DNA of 64,000 bases from Bacteroides sp. OM05-12 (GTDB taxonomy: Bacteria > Bacteroidota > Bacteroidia > Bacteroidales > Bacteroidaceae), in the NCBI RefSeq assembly GCF_003438995.1, contig NZ_QSUN01000017.1, positions 1 to 64,000 of the forward strand, written 5' to 3'. Positions 8,793-17,800 of the stretch are shown here, one piece after another; position 1 is the stretch's first letter; each line of letters opens with the position of its first letter. The notes beneath the pieces are model-generated. The model did no database searches. It was not told where the DNA came from and worked only from the letters and a program-made list of their open reading frames with translations. Both the position numbers and the translations under genes were made by a program.

Positions 8793-10157
8793 TTATATAA
8801 GTCCTAATTCATTGACAAAGATAAGCGATATAGCGACAGGAGCGATATATTTCAGAATAAAAATGAATAATTTGAAATAACGTACTTTCAATTTGCCTCC
8901 GTTGCTGATTTCCTCCCATACTACTTTCTTATCCAAATACCATCCCGTAAAGATAGCGATCAACAAACCACCCAAAGGCAGCATAATTTTTGCCGTAACA
9001 AAATCAAGCAAATCAAAAATACCGAGACTAAACGCCGTGTAATCTTTAGCAATACCCAAAGACAAGGAAGCGAATATGCCCAAGAAGATACAACCGCCCG
9101 TTACCAAACCGGCAGCTTTATTCCTCGAAATCTTAAATTCTTCATGCAGATACGCCGTAACCACCTCATGCATGGAAATAGTAGAAGTCAGAGCCGCTAC
9201 CGCCAACAGGATATAAAACATCAATGAAAAGATATAGGCAAGAACGGGAGCACCGCTAAACGCCTGCTGAAACACATTCGGCAACGTAATGAATATAAGA
9301 CTCGGTCCGGCATCCGGCTTAATACCGACTGAAAATGCAGCAGGAAATATAATTAGTCCGGCAAGAATAGCTATCACCGTATCCAATACCCCAACGCTGA
9401 GAGCTGTCTTACCGAGATTTGTCTCTTTACTAAAATAAGATGCATACGTACACAGACAACCCATGCCTAGACTAAGTGAAAAGAATGCTTGTCCCAAAGC
9501 TCCCAAAAACACATTCGAATCGACTTTGCTGAAATCCGGCTTCAACAGAAACTCAAGCCCTTTTTCCGCTCCGGGCAAAGAAAGCGAGCAGCCAACCAAA
9601 ACAAAAATAATCACCAAAAGCAACGGCATCATAATCTTTGATGATTTCTCTATCCCGTTCTTCACCCCTTTTACAATGATAAAATGAGTCATTAACAAAA
9701 AGAGAACCAACCAAAGTACGGGTCGGAAAGGGTCTTGCGAGAAACTCTGAAAAGCATTAATAAAATCCTCCGGACCTTTCTTCGCAAAGCCATCAGCTCC
9801 GGCTTCTATCACATATTCCAATGTCCAGCCGGCAACCACCGAATAATAACTCAATATAAGAAAGCCCGCCAGGACTCCCATAAATCCGACCCATTTCCAC
9901 TGCGTTTTGGGAGCCAACACTTCATAAGCCCTTGCCGTATTCGCTCTGGAATGCCTACCGATAATAAATTCGGAAATCATAATAGGCATGCCGAGAATGA
10001 GCACACACAATAGGTAAATCAAGATAAAAGCGGCACCACCGTGATTTCCGGTTTCATACGGAAATCTCCATATATTACCTAATCCGACAGCCGAACCGGC
10101 CGAAGCCAGTATCACTCCCAACTTACTACCAAAGTTTGCTCTTTCACCTTTACTCAT
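8793..10157 (-). CDS. Sodium-dependent transporter, NSS (SNF) family
   Basis: This 454-residue integral membrane protein has about 11-12 hydrophobic helices. Its N-terminus carries the family hallmark GSAVGLGNIWRFPY, the unwound first helix that binds sodium and substrate in LeuT-type transporters, followed by GGAAFILIYLL. Bacterial members import amino acids or related amines with Na+; the substrate here cannot be read from sequence. The gene is the first of a two-gene unit with the HhH protein. A possible -7 box, TACATTTG, is at 10214-10207 on the minus strand and overlaps the divergent promoter region of the VanZ-like gene. Confidence 0.93.
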   Translation of the reverse strand: MSKGERANFGSKLGVILASAGSAVGLGNIWRFPYETGNHGGAAFILIYLLCVLILGMPIMISEFIIGRHSRANTARAYEVLAPKTQWKWVGFMGVLAGFLILSYYSVVAGWTLEYVIEAGADGFAKKGPEDFINAFQSFSQDPFRPVLWLVLFLLMTHFIIVKGVKNGIEKSSKIMMPLLLVIIFVLVGCSLSLPGAEKGLEFLLKPDFSKVDSNVFLGALGQAFFSLSLGMGCLCTYASYFSKETNLGKTALSVGVLDTVIAILAGLIIFPAAFSVGIKPDAGPSLIFITLPNVFQQAFSGAPVLAYIFSLMFYILLAVAALTSTISMHEVVTAYLHEEFKISRNKAAGLVTGGCIFLGIFASLSLGIAKDYTAFSLGIFDLLDFVTAKIMLPLGGLLIAIFTGWYLDKKVVWEEISNGGKLKVRYFKLFIFILKYIAPVAISLIFVNELGLI

Positions 10158-10226
10158 AAAACAATGATAAATCTTACAATTTGTTATATTAAGCTCTCCA
10201 AATATGCAAATGTATATAATATTTCG

Positions 10227-10234
10227 TACTTTTG
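10227..10234 (+). promoter_or_regulatory. -7 box TACTTTTG for the VanZ-like gene
   Basis: Matches TAnnTTTG and lies 26 nt before the ATG at 10260. It helps to reject the upstream in-frame ATG at 10164. Confidence 0.5.
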
Positions 10235-10259
10235 TTGCTCATTAATAAAGAATTATTGT

Positions 10260-10646
10260 ATGTTCAGTTATCTTAAGAAGTATCCGTTATCGCTTACGAT
10301 CATTGCCATAGTCATCTATCTGTCCTTTTTTAAGCCTCCGCACACAGACCTGGATAAGATACCAAATATGGACAAGTTAGTGCATATCTGTATGTATCTG
10401 GGCATTTCCGGAATGCTTTGGCTGGAATATCTTTTGAAACATAGAAACAAATTCAATGCGAAAAGGATTTTCTTCGGAGCCATTTTAGCACCTATCCTTT
10501 TCAGCGGATGTATCGAGCTTCTTCAGGAATATTGCACGACCTATCGCGGAGGTGACTGGCTGGACTTCGCCGCCAATTCTTTCGGAGTAATTCTGGCAAG
10601 CCTGATCGGTTATTTCATTCTGCGCCCGAAACTGATACAGAAATAA
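10260..10646 (+). CDS. VanZ-like family membrane protein
   Basis: A 128-residue protein with about four transmembrane helices. It has the VanZ-type pattern DKLVH in the first half and E-x4-Q, then R-x2-DWLDFAANSFG in the last third. VanZ-like proteins are small membrane proteins named after a teicoplanin-resistance accessory factor; most chromosomal members have no proven role. The start at 10260 is chosen over the in-frame ATG at 10164 because the -7 box TACTTTTG lies between them and the earlier extension is not membrane-like. The RNase HI gene follows 40 bp downstream with its own promoter-like box. Confidence 0.85.
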   Translation: MFSYLKKYPLSLTIIAIVIYLSFFKPPHTDLDKIPNMDKLVHICMYLGISGMLWLEYLLKHRNKFNAKRIFFGAILAPILFSGCIELLQEYCTTYRGGDWLDFAANSFGVILASLIGYFILRPKLIQK

Positions 10647-10686
10647 AATATAATCCGTACTTTTGTCGATTATTTATATCGTCAAT

Positions 10687-11301
10687 ATGGCAAAAAAGAA
10701 GTTCTATGTCGTGTGGGAAGGTCTGAAACCGGGAGTATACACCTCTTGGACCGATTGTCAATTACAGACAAAAGGTGTGGAAGGCGCCAAATACAAATCA
10801 TTCGACACAAAAGAGGAAGCCGAACGTGCACTCGCCTCATCTCCATATCAATATATCGGGAAACAGGCAAAAGCAAAACCCAAAGCATTGCCTGCAAACA
10901 TTAGTACGGAGTGTTTGGCGGTGGATGCCGCATGCAGTGGCAATCCCGGTCCGATGGAATACAGGGGAGTTTATCTGCGCACAAATGAAGAAATCTTCCA
11001 TTTCGGTCCTACATTGGGAACCAACAATATCGGAGAGTTCCTGGCCATCGTTCACGGTCTGGCACTCCTAAAACAAAAGAAGCTGACAATGCCTATCTAT
11101 TCCGACAGTAAAACAGCTATTAGCTGGGTGAAAAACAAGAAGTGTAAAACGCTACTGACACGTGACGCTCAAACAGAAGAGTTATTCCAACTCATCGAAC
11201 GTGCTGAGAATTGGTTGAAGAAAAACAGCTATTCTACCAAGATTATCAAATGGGAAACACAAGAATGGGGCGAAATCCCTGCTGATTTCGGAAGGAAATA
11301 A
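10687..11301 (+). CDS. Ribonuclease H (HI type) with N-terminal viroplasmin domain
   Basis: This 204-residue enzyme degrades the RNA strand of RNA-DNA hybrids during replication and repair. Residues 1-45 form the caulimovirus viroplasmin-like hybrid-binding domain (KKFYVVWEGLKPGVY, then W and FDTKEEAERAL). The RNase H fold occupies about 75-204. Acidic catalytic positions are visible as VDAACSGNPG (D near 79), NNIGEFLAI (E near 117) and YSDSKTA (D near 138). The start at 10687 is chosen over the in-frame ATG at 10663, which overlaps a TACTTTTG -7 box (10658-10665). A 12-bp inverted repeat lies just past its stop. Confidence 0.92.
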   Translation: MAKKKFYVVWEGLKPGVYTSWTDCQLQTKGVEGAKYKSFDTKEEAERALASSPYQYIGKQAKAKPKALPANISTECLAVDAACSGNPGPMEYRGVYLRTNEEIFHFGPTLGTNNIGEFLAIVHGLALLKQKKLTMPIYSDSKTAISWVKNKKCKTLLTRDAQTEELFQLIERAENWLKKNSYSTKIIKWETQEWGEIPADFGRK

Positions 11302-11302
11302 T

Positions 11303-11340
11303 GATGATTCTTTCAGTATGAACAACAAGAAAGAATCATC
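11303..11340. terminator. Stem-loop between convergent genes
   Basis: GATGATTCTTTC (11303-11314) pairs perfectly with GAAAGAATCATC (11329-11340) around a 14-nt loop. It lies between the stop codons of the RNase HI gene and the DUF4254 gene. There is no long T run on either strand, so it may be a weak bidirectional terminator or an mRNA-stabilising hairpin. Confidence 0.5.
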
Positions 11341-11360
11341 AGAATAACAAAACAACAACT

Positions 11361-11966
11361 TTACTTCTTACCGTAAAGCACCGGATTCAAACTCGGATCA
11401 TTATACATCTTCATCTGTTTATACACTTTCATGTATTTTCTTCCGGCTTCAATATCTTCAATCAATTGGTTAATAGCTGTGGAAAGATCTTTTTGCTGCT
11501 CCAACAAGATGTTCAATTTCGTTTCACATTGCGCATGATGCTCCGGAGTAGTATCCGCACGCTCCACCTCCTGACGCATATGATAGATTTTTAATGCCAA
11601 AATAGACAAACGGTCTACAGCCCACGCCGGGCTTTCCGTATTAATTGTAGCATTCGACAAAATCTTCACATCCTTATACTTATCCAGGAAGTAACTATCA
11701 ATCAGCTCAACCAGATCCGTACGGTCCTGATTGGATTTATCGATTCTTCTCTTTAAAGTCAGTGCAGCTACCGGATCAATGTTCGGATCACGGATAATAT
11801 CTTCAAAATGCCACTGCACCGTATCAATCCAATTCTTCAAATACAGATAATACTCAATTGTCTTTACCTCATAAGGATTCGCTATTGGGGTATCAACATT
11901 ATCAGTAATATGATAGTCACGGATAGATTCTACGAAAATCTTATTACATAAATCAGTAAAAGTCAT
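11361..11966 (-). CDS. DUF4254 domain-containing protein
   Basis: A 201-residue soluble, mainly helical protein without a signal peptide. Its sequence (EYYLYLKNWIDTVQWHFED, R-R-I-D-x-S-N-Q-x-R near the middle) matches the Bacteroidetes family DUF4254 as I know it. Members often neighbour glycosyltransferase or heptosyltransferase genes; none is seen here. It is transcribed alone, divergently from the ABC ATPase gene, from a good minus-strand promoter (11991-12021). Function is unknown. Confidence 0.75.
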   Translation of the reverse strand: MTFTDLCNKIFVESIRDYHITDNVDTPIANPYEVKTIEYYLYLKNWIDTVQWHFEDIIRDPNIDPVAALTLKRRIDKSNQDRTDLVELIDSYFLDKYKDVKILSNATINTESPAWAVDRLSILALKIYHMRQEVERADTTPEHHAQCETKLNILLEQQKDLSTAINQLIEDIEAGRKYMKVYKQMKMYNDPSLNPVLYGKK

Positions 11967-11990
11967 AAGTACCTTTTTTAGTTAGTGAGA

Positions 11991-12021
11991 CAAAGCTATA
12001 TAAAGTTTACTAATTCCACAA
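11991..12021 (-). promoter_or_regulatory. Promoter of the DUF4254 gene
   Basis: On the minus strand TTG (12021-12019) is followed after 20 nt by TAGCTTTG (11998-11991), fitting the Bacteroides -33/-7 spacing. The ATG at 11966 is 24 nt downstream. Confidence 0.6.
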
Positions 12022-12041
12022 CTATTATGAGTGAATTTTCA

Positions 12042-12049
12042 TACCTTTG
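12042..12049 (+). promoter_or_regulatory. -7 box TACCTTTG for the ABC ATPase/pdxB operon
   Basis: Matches TAnnTTTG and lies 26 nt before the ATG at 12076. It overlaps or follows the in-frame ATG at 12031, which is therefore unlikely to be the start. Confidence 0.5.
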
Positions 12050-12075
12050 TCCTACCTAAAAGTATTTCATACACA

Positions 12076-12774
12076 ATGTCTGTTAAACTATCAAATATTT
12101 ATAAATCATACGGGAAGCAGGAGATACTCCATGATGTTAGCTTTGAAGTAAAATGCGGTGAGATAACCAGCTTTTTGGGAGTCAACGGTGCAGGAAAATC
12201 CACGTGCATGAAAATCATTACCGGCGGACTTGTGCAAGACAAAGGCGAAATATATATCTGTGGTCATAACATTATCGAAGATCCCTTATCATCAAAGAAG
12301 CAAATAGGTTATCTTCCGGAGAACAATCCTCTTTATCCGGAAATGTACGTGCGCGAATATTTGATTTATGTAGCAGGGCTTTATCATCTGACAAACGCAT
12401 CTCAAATAGTAGATGAAATGATAGAGCGTATCCGGCTGACAGATGTTTGCGGTAAAACCATACATACGTTATCCAAAGGCTATCGGCAAAGGGTAGGGCT
12501 TGCACAATCCCTATTACACAATCCCTGTATATTGATTCTGGATGAGCCTTTCTCCGGTTTAGACCCCAACCAATTAGATGAGATGCATGATATGCTAAGA
12601 GAATTGGGAAAGGAAAAAGCAATCCTTTTTTCTTCCCACTCGCTTCAGGAAGTGAAAGATTTATGCCAGCATACCATCATTCTTCACAATCACAGGATTG
12701 TAGCCGACGCTCCAACCGAAGAGCTTATCCAAGAAATGTCTTTAGAAGATAAATTTAAACAATTAACGCAATGA
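12076..12774 (+). CDS. ABC transporter ATP-binding protein (GldA-like)
   Basis: A 232-residue ABC ATPase with all standard motifs. Walker A is GVNGAGKST (about residues 35-43), the signature LSKGYRQRVGLAQS, Walker B CILILDEPFSGLD (about 150-162), and the H-loop SSHSL. It resembles the GldA/Nat-type ATPases of Bacteroidetes exporters (family knowledge). No permease gene is adjacent, so its membrane partner must be encoded elsewhere. The last codons overlap the start of pdxB by 4 bp (ATGA), so the two are translationally coupled. Confidence 0.88.
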   Translation: MSVKLSNIYKSYGKQEILHDVSFEVKCGEITSFLGVNGAGKSTCMKIITGGLVQDKGEIYICGHNIIEDPLSSKKQIGYLPENNPLYPEMYVREYLIYVAGLYHLTNASQIVDEMIERIRLTDVCGKTIHTLSKGYRQRVGLAQSLLHNPCILILDEPFSGLDPNQLDEMHDMLRELGKEKAILFSSHSLQEVKDLCQHTIILHNHRIVADAPTEELIQEMSLEDKFKQLTQ

Positions 12775-13805
12775 AAGTTATTGTAGACGATAAGATACCT
12801 TATATTAAAGGAAACATAGAACAAGTTGCCGATGAGGTAATCTATCTTCCGGGAAACCAGTTTGTATCAGAGACAATACAGGATGCAGATGCCCTAATTA
12901 TCCGGACGCGCACATTGTGCAACCGGGAACTATTAGAAGGCAGCCGCGTAAAATTCATCGCAACGGCAACTATCGGTTTCGATCATATTGATACCGAATA
13001 TTGCCGGAATGCAGGTATCACATGGACAAATGCTCCCGGATGCAATGCAAGTTCCGTCGCACAATATATTCATTCTGCACTCTTACTTTTACAAAAAAAG
13101 GGTTACGACCTCAAAAACTCCTGTATAGGCATTATCGGTGTAGGAAATGTAGGAAAGAAAGTACAAAAGGTTGCAGAATTATTAGGATTAAAGGTATTAC
13201 TAAATGATCCTCCCCGCCAAGAACAAGAAGGGAACAACGATTTTACAGACTTGGAAACCATCAAGCGGGAATGTGATATCATCACCTTTCACACGCCTCT
13301 CAATAAGGAGGGAAAATATCGCACTTACCATTTAGCAGACCACGATTTTTTCCAATCCCTGAAAAAGCAGCCTGTCATCATCAATACCTCCAGAGGCGAA
13401 GTAATCGAAACGCAAGCTATCCTCAACGCTCTGCAAAACGGCACAATATCCAATGCCATTATCGACGTATGGGAAAATGAGCCGGGCATTAATTTAACCC
13501 TGCTCAATAACGTGTTTTTAGGAACTCCTCACATAGCCGGATACTCAGCAGATGGTAAAGCAAATGCCACCCGTATGTCTCTTGAAGCTCTTTGTGATTT
13601 CTTTCATTTACCCAAGAACTTTCACATTGCACCTCCCGAACCGGAACAGAACATTCTCAAAGGAATGAAAGAAGAAGACGCCTATCTATTAATGTATAAT
13701 CCCGAACAAGATAGTATAAAATTAAAAGAACATCCGGAACTATTTGAGTACCTGCGAGGAAATTATCCGTTAAGAAGAGAAAAGGAAGCATATCTCCGTC
13801 TCTGA
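12771..13805 (+). CDS. pdxB: Erythronate-4-phosphate dehydrogenase
   Basis: PdxB oxidises 4-phosphoerythronate in the DXP-independent branch of pyridoxal-phosphate synthesis. The 344-residue protein has the D-2-hydroxyacid dehydrogenase layout. The Rossmann motif GIIGVGNVGKKV lies near residues 120-131. Catalytic-type residues are seen as NTSRGEV (Arg near 206), DVWENEPG (Glu near 236) and GTPHIAGYSADGK (His near 254). The PdxB-specific dimerisation region follows. It overlaps the upstream ABC ATPase gene by 4 bp. Confidence 0.92.
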   Translation: MKVIVDDKIPYIKGNIEQVADEVIYLPGNQFVSETIQDADALIIRTRTLCNRELLEGSRVKFIATATIGFDHIDTEYCRNAGITWTNAPGCNASSVAQYIHSALLLLQKKGYDLKNSCIGIIGVGNVGKKVQKVAELLGLKVLLNDPPRQEQEGNNDFTDLETIKRECDIITFHTPLNKEGKYRTYHLADHDFFQSLKKQPVIINTSRGEVIETQAILNALQNGTISNAIIDVWENEPGINLTLLNNVFLGTPHIAGYSADGKANATRMSLEALCDFFHLPKNFHIAPPEPEQNILKGMKEEDAYLLMYNPEQDSIKLKEHPELFEYLRGNYPLRREKEAYLRL

Positions 13806-13856
13806 GGTTTTAAAGCATTTTAACTAATGCCGAACCTAATAAATATTTTATTTCAG

Positions 13857-13864
13857 TATTTTTG
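13857..13864 (+). promoter_or_regulatory. -7 box TATTTTTG for the AraC-family gene
   Basis: Matches TAnnTTTG. A possible GTG start at 13864 falls inside it, so the ATG at 13879 is taken as the true start. Confidence 0.5.
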
Positions 13865-13878
13865 TGCAAACTAATTAT

Positions 13879-14751
13879 ATGGAAGTAAACAATCAACATA
13901 TCGATTCTCCTAATAATGAATCATCTCCGGAAGATTTCAAGATCTACGATGACATTGCAGATCTTCCCCTTCATGAAAATCCAACTTACCTAAACGAAGG
14001 AATAAACGGTATTTGCACCGGTGGTTCCGCTATTTTAAATGTCGCTTCAAACCAACGTAAAATAACTAAAAACGATTTAGTCGTTCTTTTCCCTTATCAT
14101 TTGGTTAGTATTACGGAAGTTAGCGATGATTTTTCAATGCTCTTTTATAAGGTTCCCAAAACAATGTTTATGGATACCATGAGCGGTTTGTGCAGGTTAA
14201 CGCTTGATCTTTTCTTTTACATGCGTCAGAACTTCAGCTATCCACTGGATGATAATGAACGTGAACGATTTGCCCATTTCTGTCATTTATTATCTTTCCG
14301 TGCCAGTTCATCGCCAAATCTCTTCAGAAAAGAATCGATCATGCACTTGCTAAGGGTCTTTTATTGGGATATATACATCGCATTTAAAAACAGCGCCCCT
14401 GCAACAGAACAATCCATCAAATATACCAGTAAAGAGAAAATTACGTTCAATTTCTTCTATTTGGTTACGGAGCATCATTCAGAAAGCCGGGAAGTAGCTT
14501 TCTATGCTAAGAAACTGTCTATTTCGCCCAAATATCTTACACTATTAATGAAAGAAGTAACAGGGCAAACAGCAAAAGATTGGATTATAGAATATACGAT
14601 ACTTGAACTTAAATCTCTTCTAAGAAATACCCAACTGGATATTAAGGAAATCGTAAAACGTACCAATTTCCCTTCCCAATCCGTTATGAGCCGTTTCTTC
14701 CGGGAATATACCGGAATGACTCCATCAGAATACCGAAATTCAATTTCATAA
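13879..14751 (+). CDS. AraC-family transcriptional regulator
   Basis: This 290-residue cytoplasmic regulator has an N-terminal cupin-like sensory region (about 20-160; GGSAILNVASNQ, NDLVVLFPYHLVSI). The C-terminus is an AraC-type DNA-binding domain (about 190-290) with two helix-turn-helix units, ending in the typical SRFFREYTGMTPSEYR. No membrane segment is present. It is monocistronic, ends at a strong hairpin terminator and is convergent with the glucan locus. Ligand and regulon are unknown. Confidence 0.88.
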   Translation: MEVNNQHIDSPNNESSPEDFKIYDDIADLPLHENPTYLNEGINGICTGGSAILNVASNQRKITKNDLVVLFPYHLVSITEVSDDFSMLFYKVPKTMFMDTMSGLCRLTLDLFFYMRQNFSYPLDDNERERFAHFCHLLSFRASSSPNLFRKESIMHLLRVFYWDIYIAFKNSAPATEQSIKYTSKEKITFNFFYLVTEHHSESREVAFYAKKLSISPKYLTLLMKEVTGQTAKDWIIEYTILELKSLLRNTQLDIKEIVKRTNFPSQSVMSRFFREYTGMTPSEYRNSIS

Positions 14752-14802
14752 GTAAGCATAGGTCATCGGTATGAAACAAAACCAATGTTCCTAACAAGCA
14801 AT

Positions 14803-14850
14803 AAAAAAAGGATCTATTGTCGTGAATAAACAGACTTTAGATCCTTTTTC
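14803..14850. terminator. Bidirectional intrinsic terminator
   Basis: AAAAAGGATCTA pairs with TAGATCCTTTTT (about 14804-14815 with 14838-14849), flanked by A runs and T runs on both sides. It can serve both the AraC gene (+) and the 3' end of the glucan operon (-). Confidence 0.8.
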
Positions 14851-14887
14851 CTTTCAGTAATCAGAAAACAACTAGAAATTTAAATCT

Positions 14888-17800
14888 CTACAAAACAATC
14901 TTGAGTACTTCGTGACCAACACGTTTCCTTATCATTAACACATAAATACCAGTCCGATTCCCCACTTCAATAGTAAACTCATCTGCTTCACGAACCTTAT
15001 TGATAATAATCATTTTTCCCTGAATATCAAAAAGCATCACATCTTCAATATCATCACCGCTAATTCTTAATTCATTGCCATTACGAACAACCATTGCTTT
15101 GTTCACTTCATTAAGTCCGGTAAAAGACTGTACGGATATCGGTAAAGTAAAGTTAGCCAACTTACATGACACAGTCAAAAGATAATCCCCGACTAAAGTG
15201 GCATGATAAGTACCGTCAACGTCAATCTTACCTCCGGTAACAGACCAATTTAATGGATAATCAACGATCAATCGGTCATCAATATCCCGAACTTCCGCAA
15301 CATACTTAACAGTCTCGCCAACAGTTAGTGTCTTTACCGGATCAATCAGATGAATATAATACGGTTCTTCCGGCTTCACTTTCTCACCAAATGCGCGTAA
15401 TTCAAAAATAGAATATCCCCATACCGTACTTCTCCGAGTACAATAGATTCGCAAATAGCGTCCCATACCGCTCACTCTGAATTTATCAGTCCTCTTACCA
15501 GTCTTATCGGAAACAGATTGCAATGTATTCCAAATCTCCCCATTCGGCGAAATTTGCACCTCATAATCAGCAGCCGAAGCTGTTTCCCAATCAATTTCAA
15601 TATCGGTTACCAAATAAGCATCCTGCATATCCACTTTAATCCATTCAGGCCCATCCTGTTCTGCACTGATCCAACGTGTACCGCCATTGCCGTCTACAGC
15701 AGCATTGCCGTCACCGGATGACGTCTCAACAGGTTTCTTCAAAACAAGATTCGTATTATCTATACTAATCACTTCTATATTAGCAGTTGCCGTCATACCC
15801 GATGCCGTAGCTGTAACCACGTACGTACCTAAATTATTCGTACAGAAAACACCCGATGCTGAAATAACTCCCTCTGCCTTACAACTCCAATTCGGATTAA
15901 CTGTATACGGATTTCCATACTGGTCAAACCCTTTAGCTTTCAACTCTAATGATTCACCTGCCTTCAATTTATAATATTCCGGCTCTACTACCATACGAGA
16001 CAAAACTCTTTTAGGATATACACTAAACGGAAACTCTTTCTGAAGGGTACCATAACTTACTTTCAAAGTATAATCTCCCGTAGTAGTCGCCTTAAAGCTA
16101 TTTCCATTCACAATCGTTCCTCCTCCATTCGGGGTATAAACTACTGTCTTATCTTTTTGCAAAGCAATACCATACTGGTCTAAAACTATTGTTTCCAAAG
16201 GAGTTGTTTCGTCACAATAGAAAACCAATGGTTGCGGAAGTACCTGTATATCTGTCGGAACCGGATTATCCCATTTTGCATTTCCATAGACTTCCATTTC
16301 CCAAAGACTGGCACCATAGACACTGCTTCTTTTCAAACAAACCAGACGTATATATCGCGCAGCAGTCTCTTCAATCGTAAAGTCTTCATTTCCACCTCTA
16401 CAGGAAGATTTCTCATATACCGTAGTCCAATCCTCTTCATCTAGAGATACGTCAATCCGGTAAGCAGTAGCATAAGAAGCCTCCCAGAAAAGTTTAAAAC
16501 GATTGATAATATAACTTCCTTCCAAATCAATCTGAATATAAGCTCCATCTTCAAAAGAACTACCCCAACGGGTACTCATATCCCCGTCATTCACATTGGA
16601 AGGCATATTCTCTCCTTCACTACCACTTGCCCGTGCCGGTTTATTAAACGCTAAATTTACATCCTCTATCTGGGCAACCTTTATATTAATCGTTTTACTG
16701 ACTTTTCCTTTACCTACAATCAGTTTATAATCTCCCGGAGTAGTTGCGGTAAAACGGTTATTGACAAAAGTCGCTTTTCCTTCTCCCGTAATCTTATACT
16801 CTAATCCCTCTACCGGAATGTTACAGCCAAACTGATCTAAGAAAGTAATATCAAATTCCTGACTGTCTCCTACAACCAACACCGCAGAACCGGGGCTGAC
16901 CTCTACAGAAGTTAAATTAATACTCTCCTCAACAACAAACGTTGCCGCCGCTTTCTTGTTCCCGGATGCAGCTTCCACGGTTACATTTCCATATTGTTGC
17001 GGAGTAAACAGTCCATTGATAATCGTACCATCTCCATTTACTTTCCAAGACAATTGGGCCGGCACAACTTCACCTTTACCATTATAAGCAGTACCTTGTA
17101 ACTGAATGGATTCTCCTTGTTTCAGGAGCATAGACGGTGCAGTAATCTGAATACCCAATATATCATCTTCACTCAAAGATGACGGAACTCCATATACTTC
17201 AAATTCATACAAAGAAAACCCATAGGAAGTAGCTCGCTGCAAACCGTTCATCTTTATATAACGTGCTTCACAATTCAAATCAATGGATTCCGTACCTCCA
17301 AGCCCATTTACGGTTTTAAGAGTAGTCCACGATTTACCATTATCCGAAACCTGAATCTCATAAAGCGAAGCATAAGAAGCCTCCCAAACCAGACTTACAT
17401 GAGAAATATACGATTTCTCACCCAAATCCACATATACCCATTGGTTATCTGCATGCTCACTACCCCATCGAGTCGTTTTATCACCATCTGTAACATAGCG
17501 GGTCAATGTTCCTGTATTTTCTTCGGAGCTGGAATATGCCTTTTTGTTTAAAGCAATATTAGCAAGTTTCGGAGACAAATATACTTGTTCCGAATAGGTT
17601 TTCCCATCTGCCGTTGCCTGTACCGTATATATCCCTACTGTCTGTACATCAAGTATAGAATCTGTTTTCACCACTTGGCCGTCTTTCATTATTTTCCAAT
17701 CGACCTTTGTCAGATAAGCATTCCCATATTGGTCTTCTGCCTTTAGTGAAAAGTTCAATGATTTACCTACTTCAAGATAAGGTTGTTGCGGTTCTATTTC

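Noticed and set aside
12076..12774. Part of a gliding or T9SS machinery (true gldA)
   Set aside because: The ATPase resembles GldA, but no gldF/gldG permease or other gliding gene is adjacent, and general ABC exporters share these motifs.
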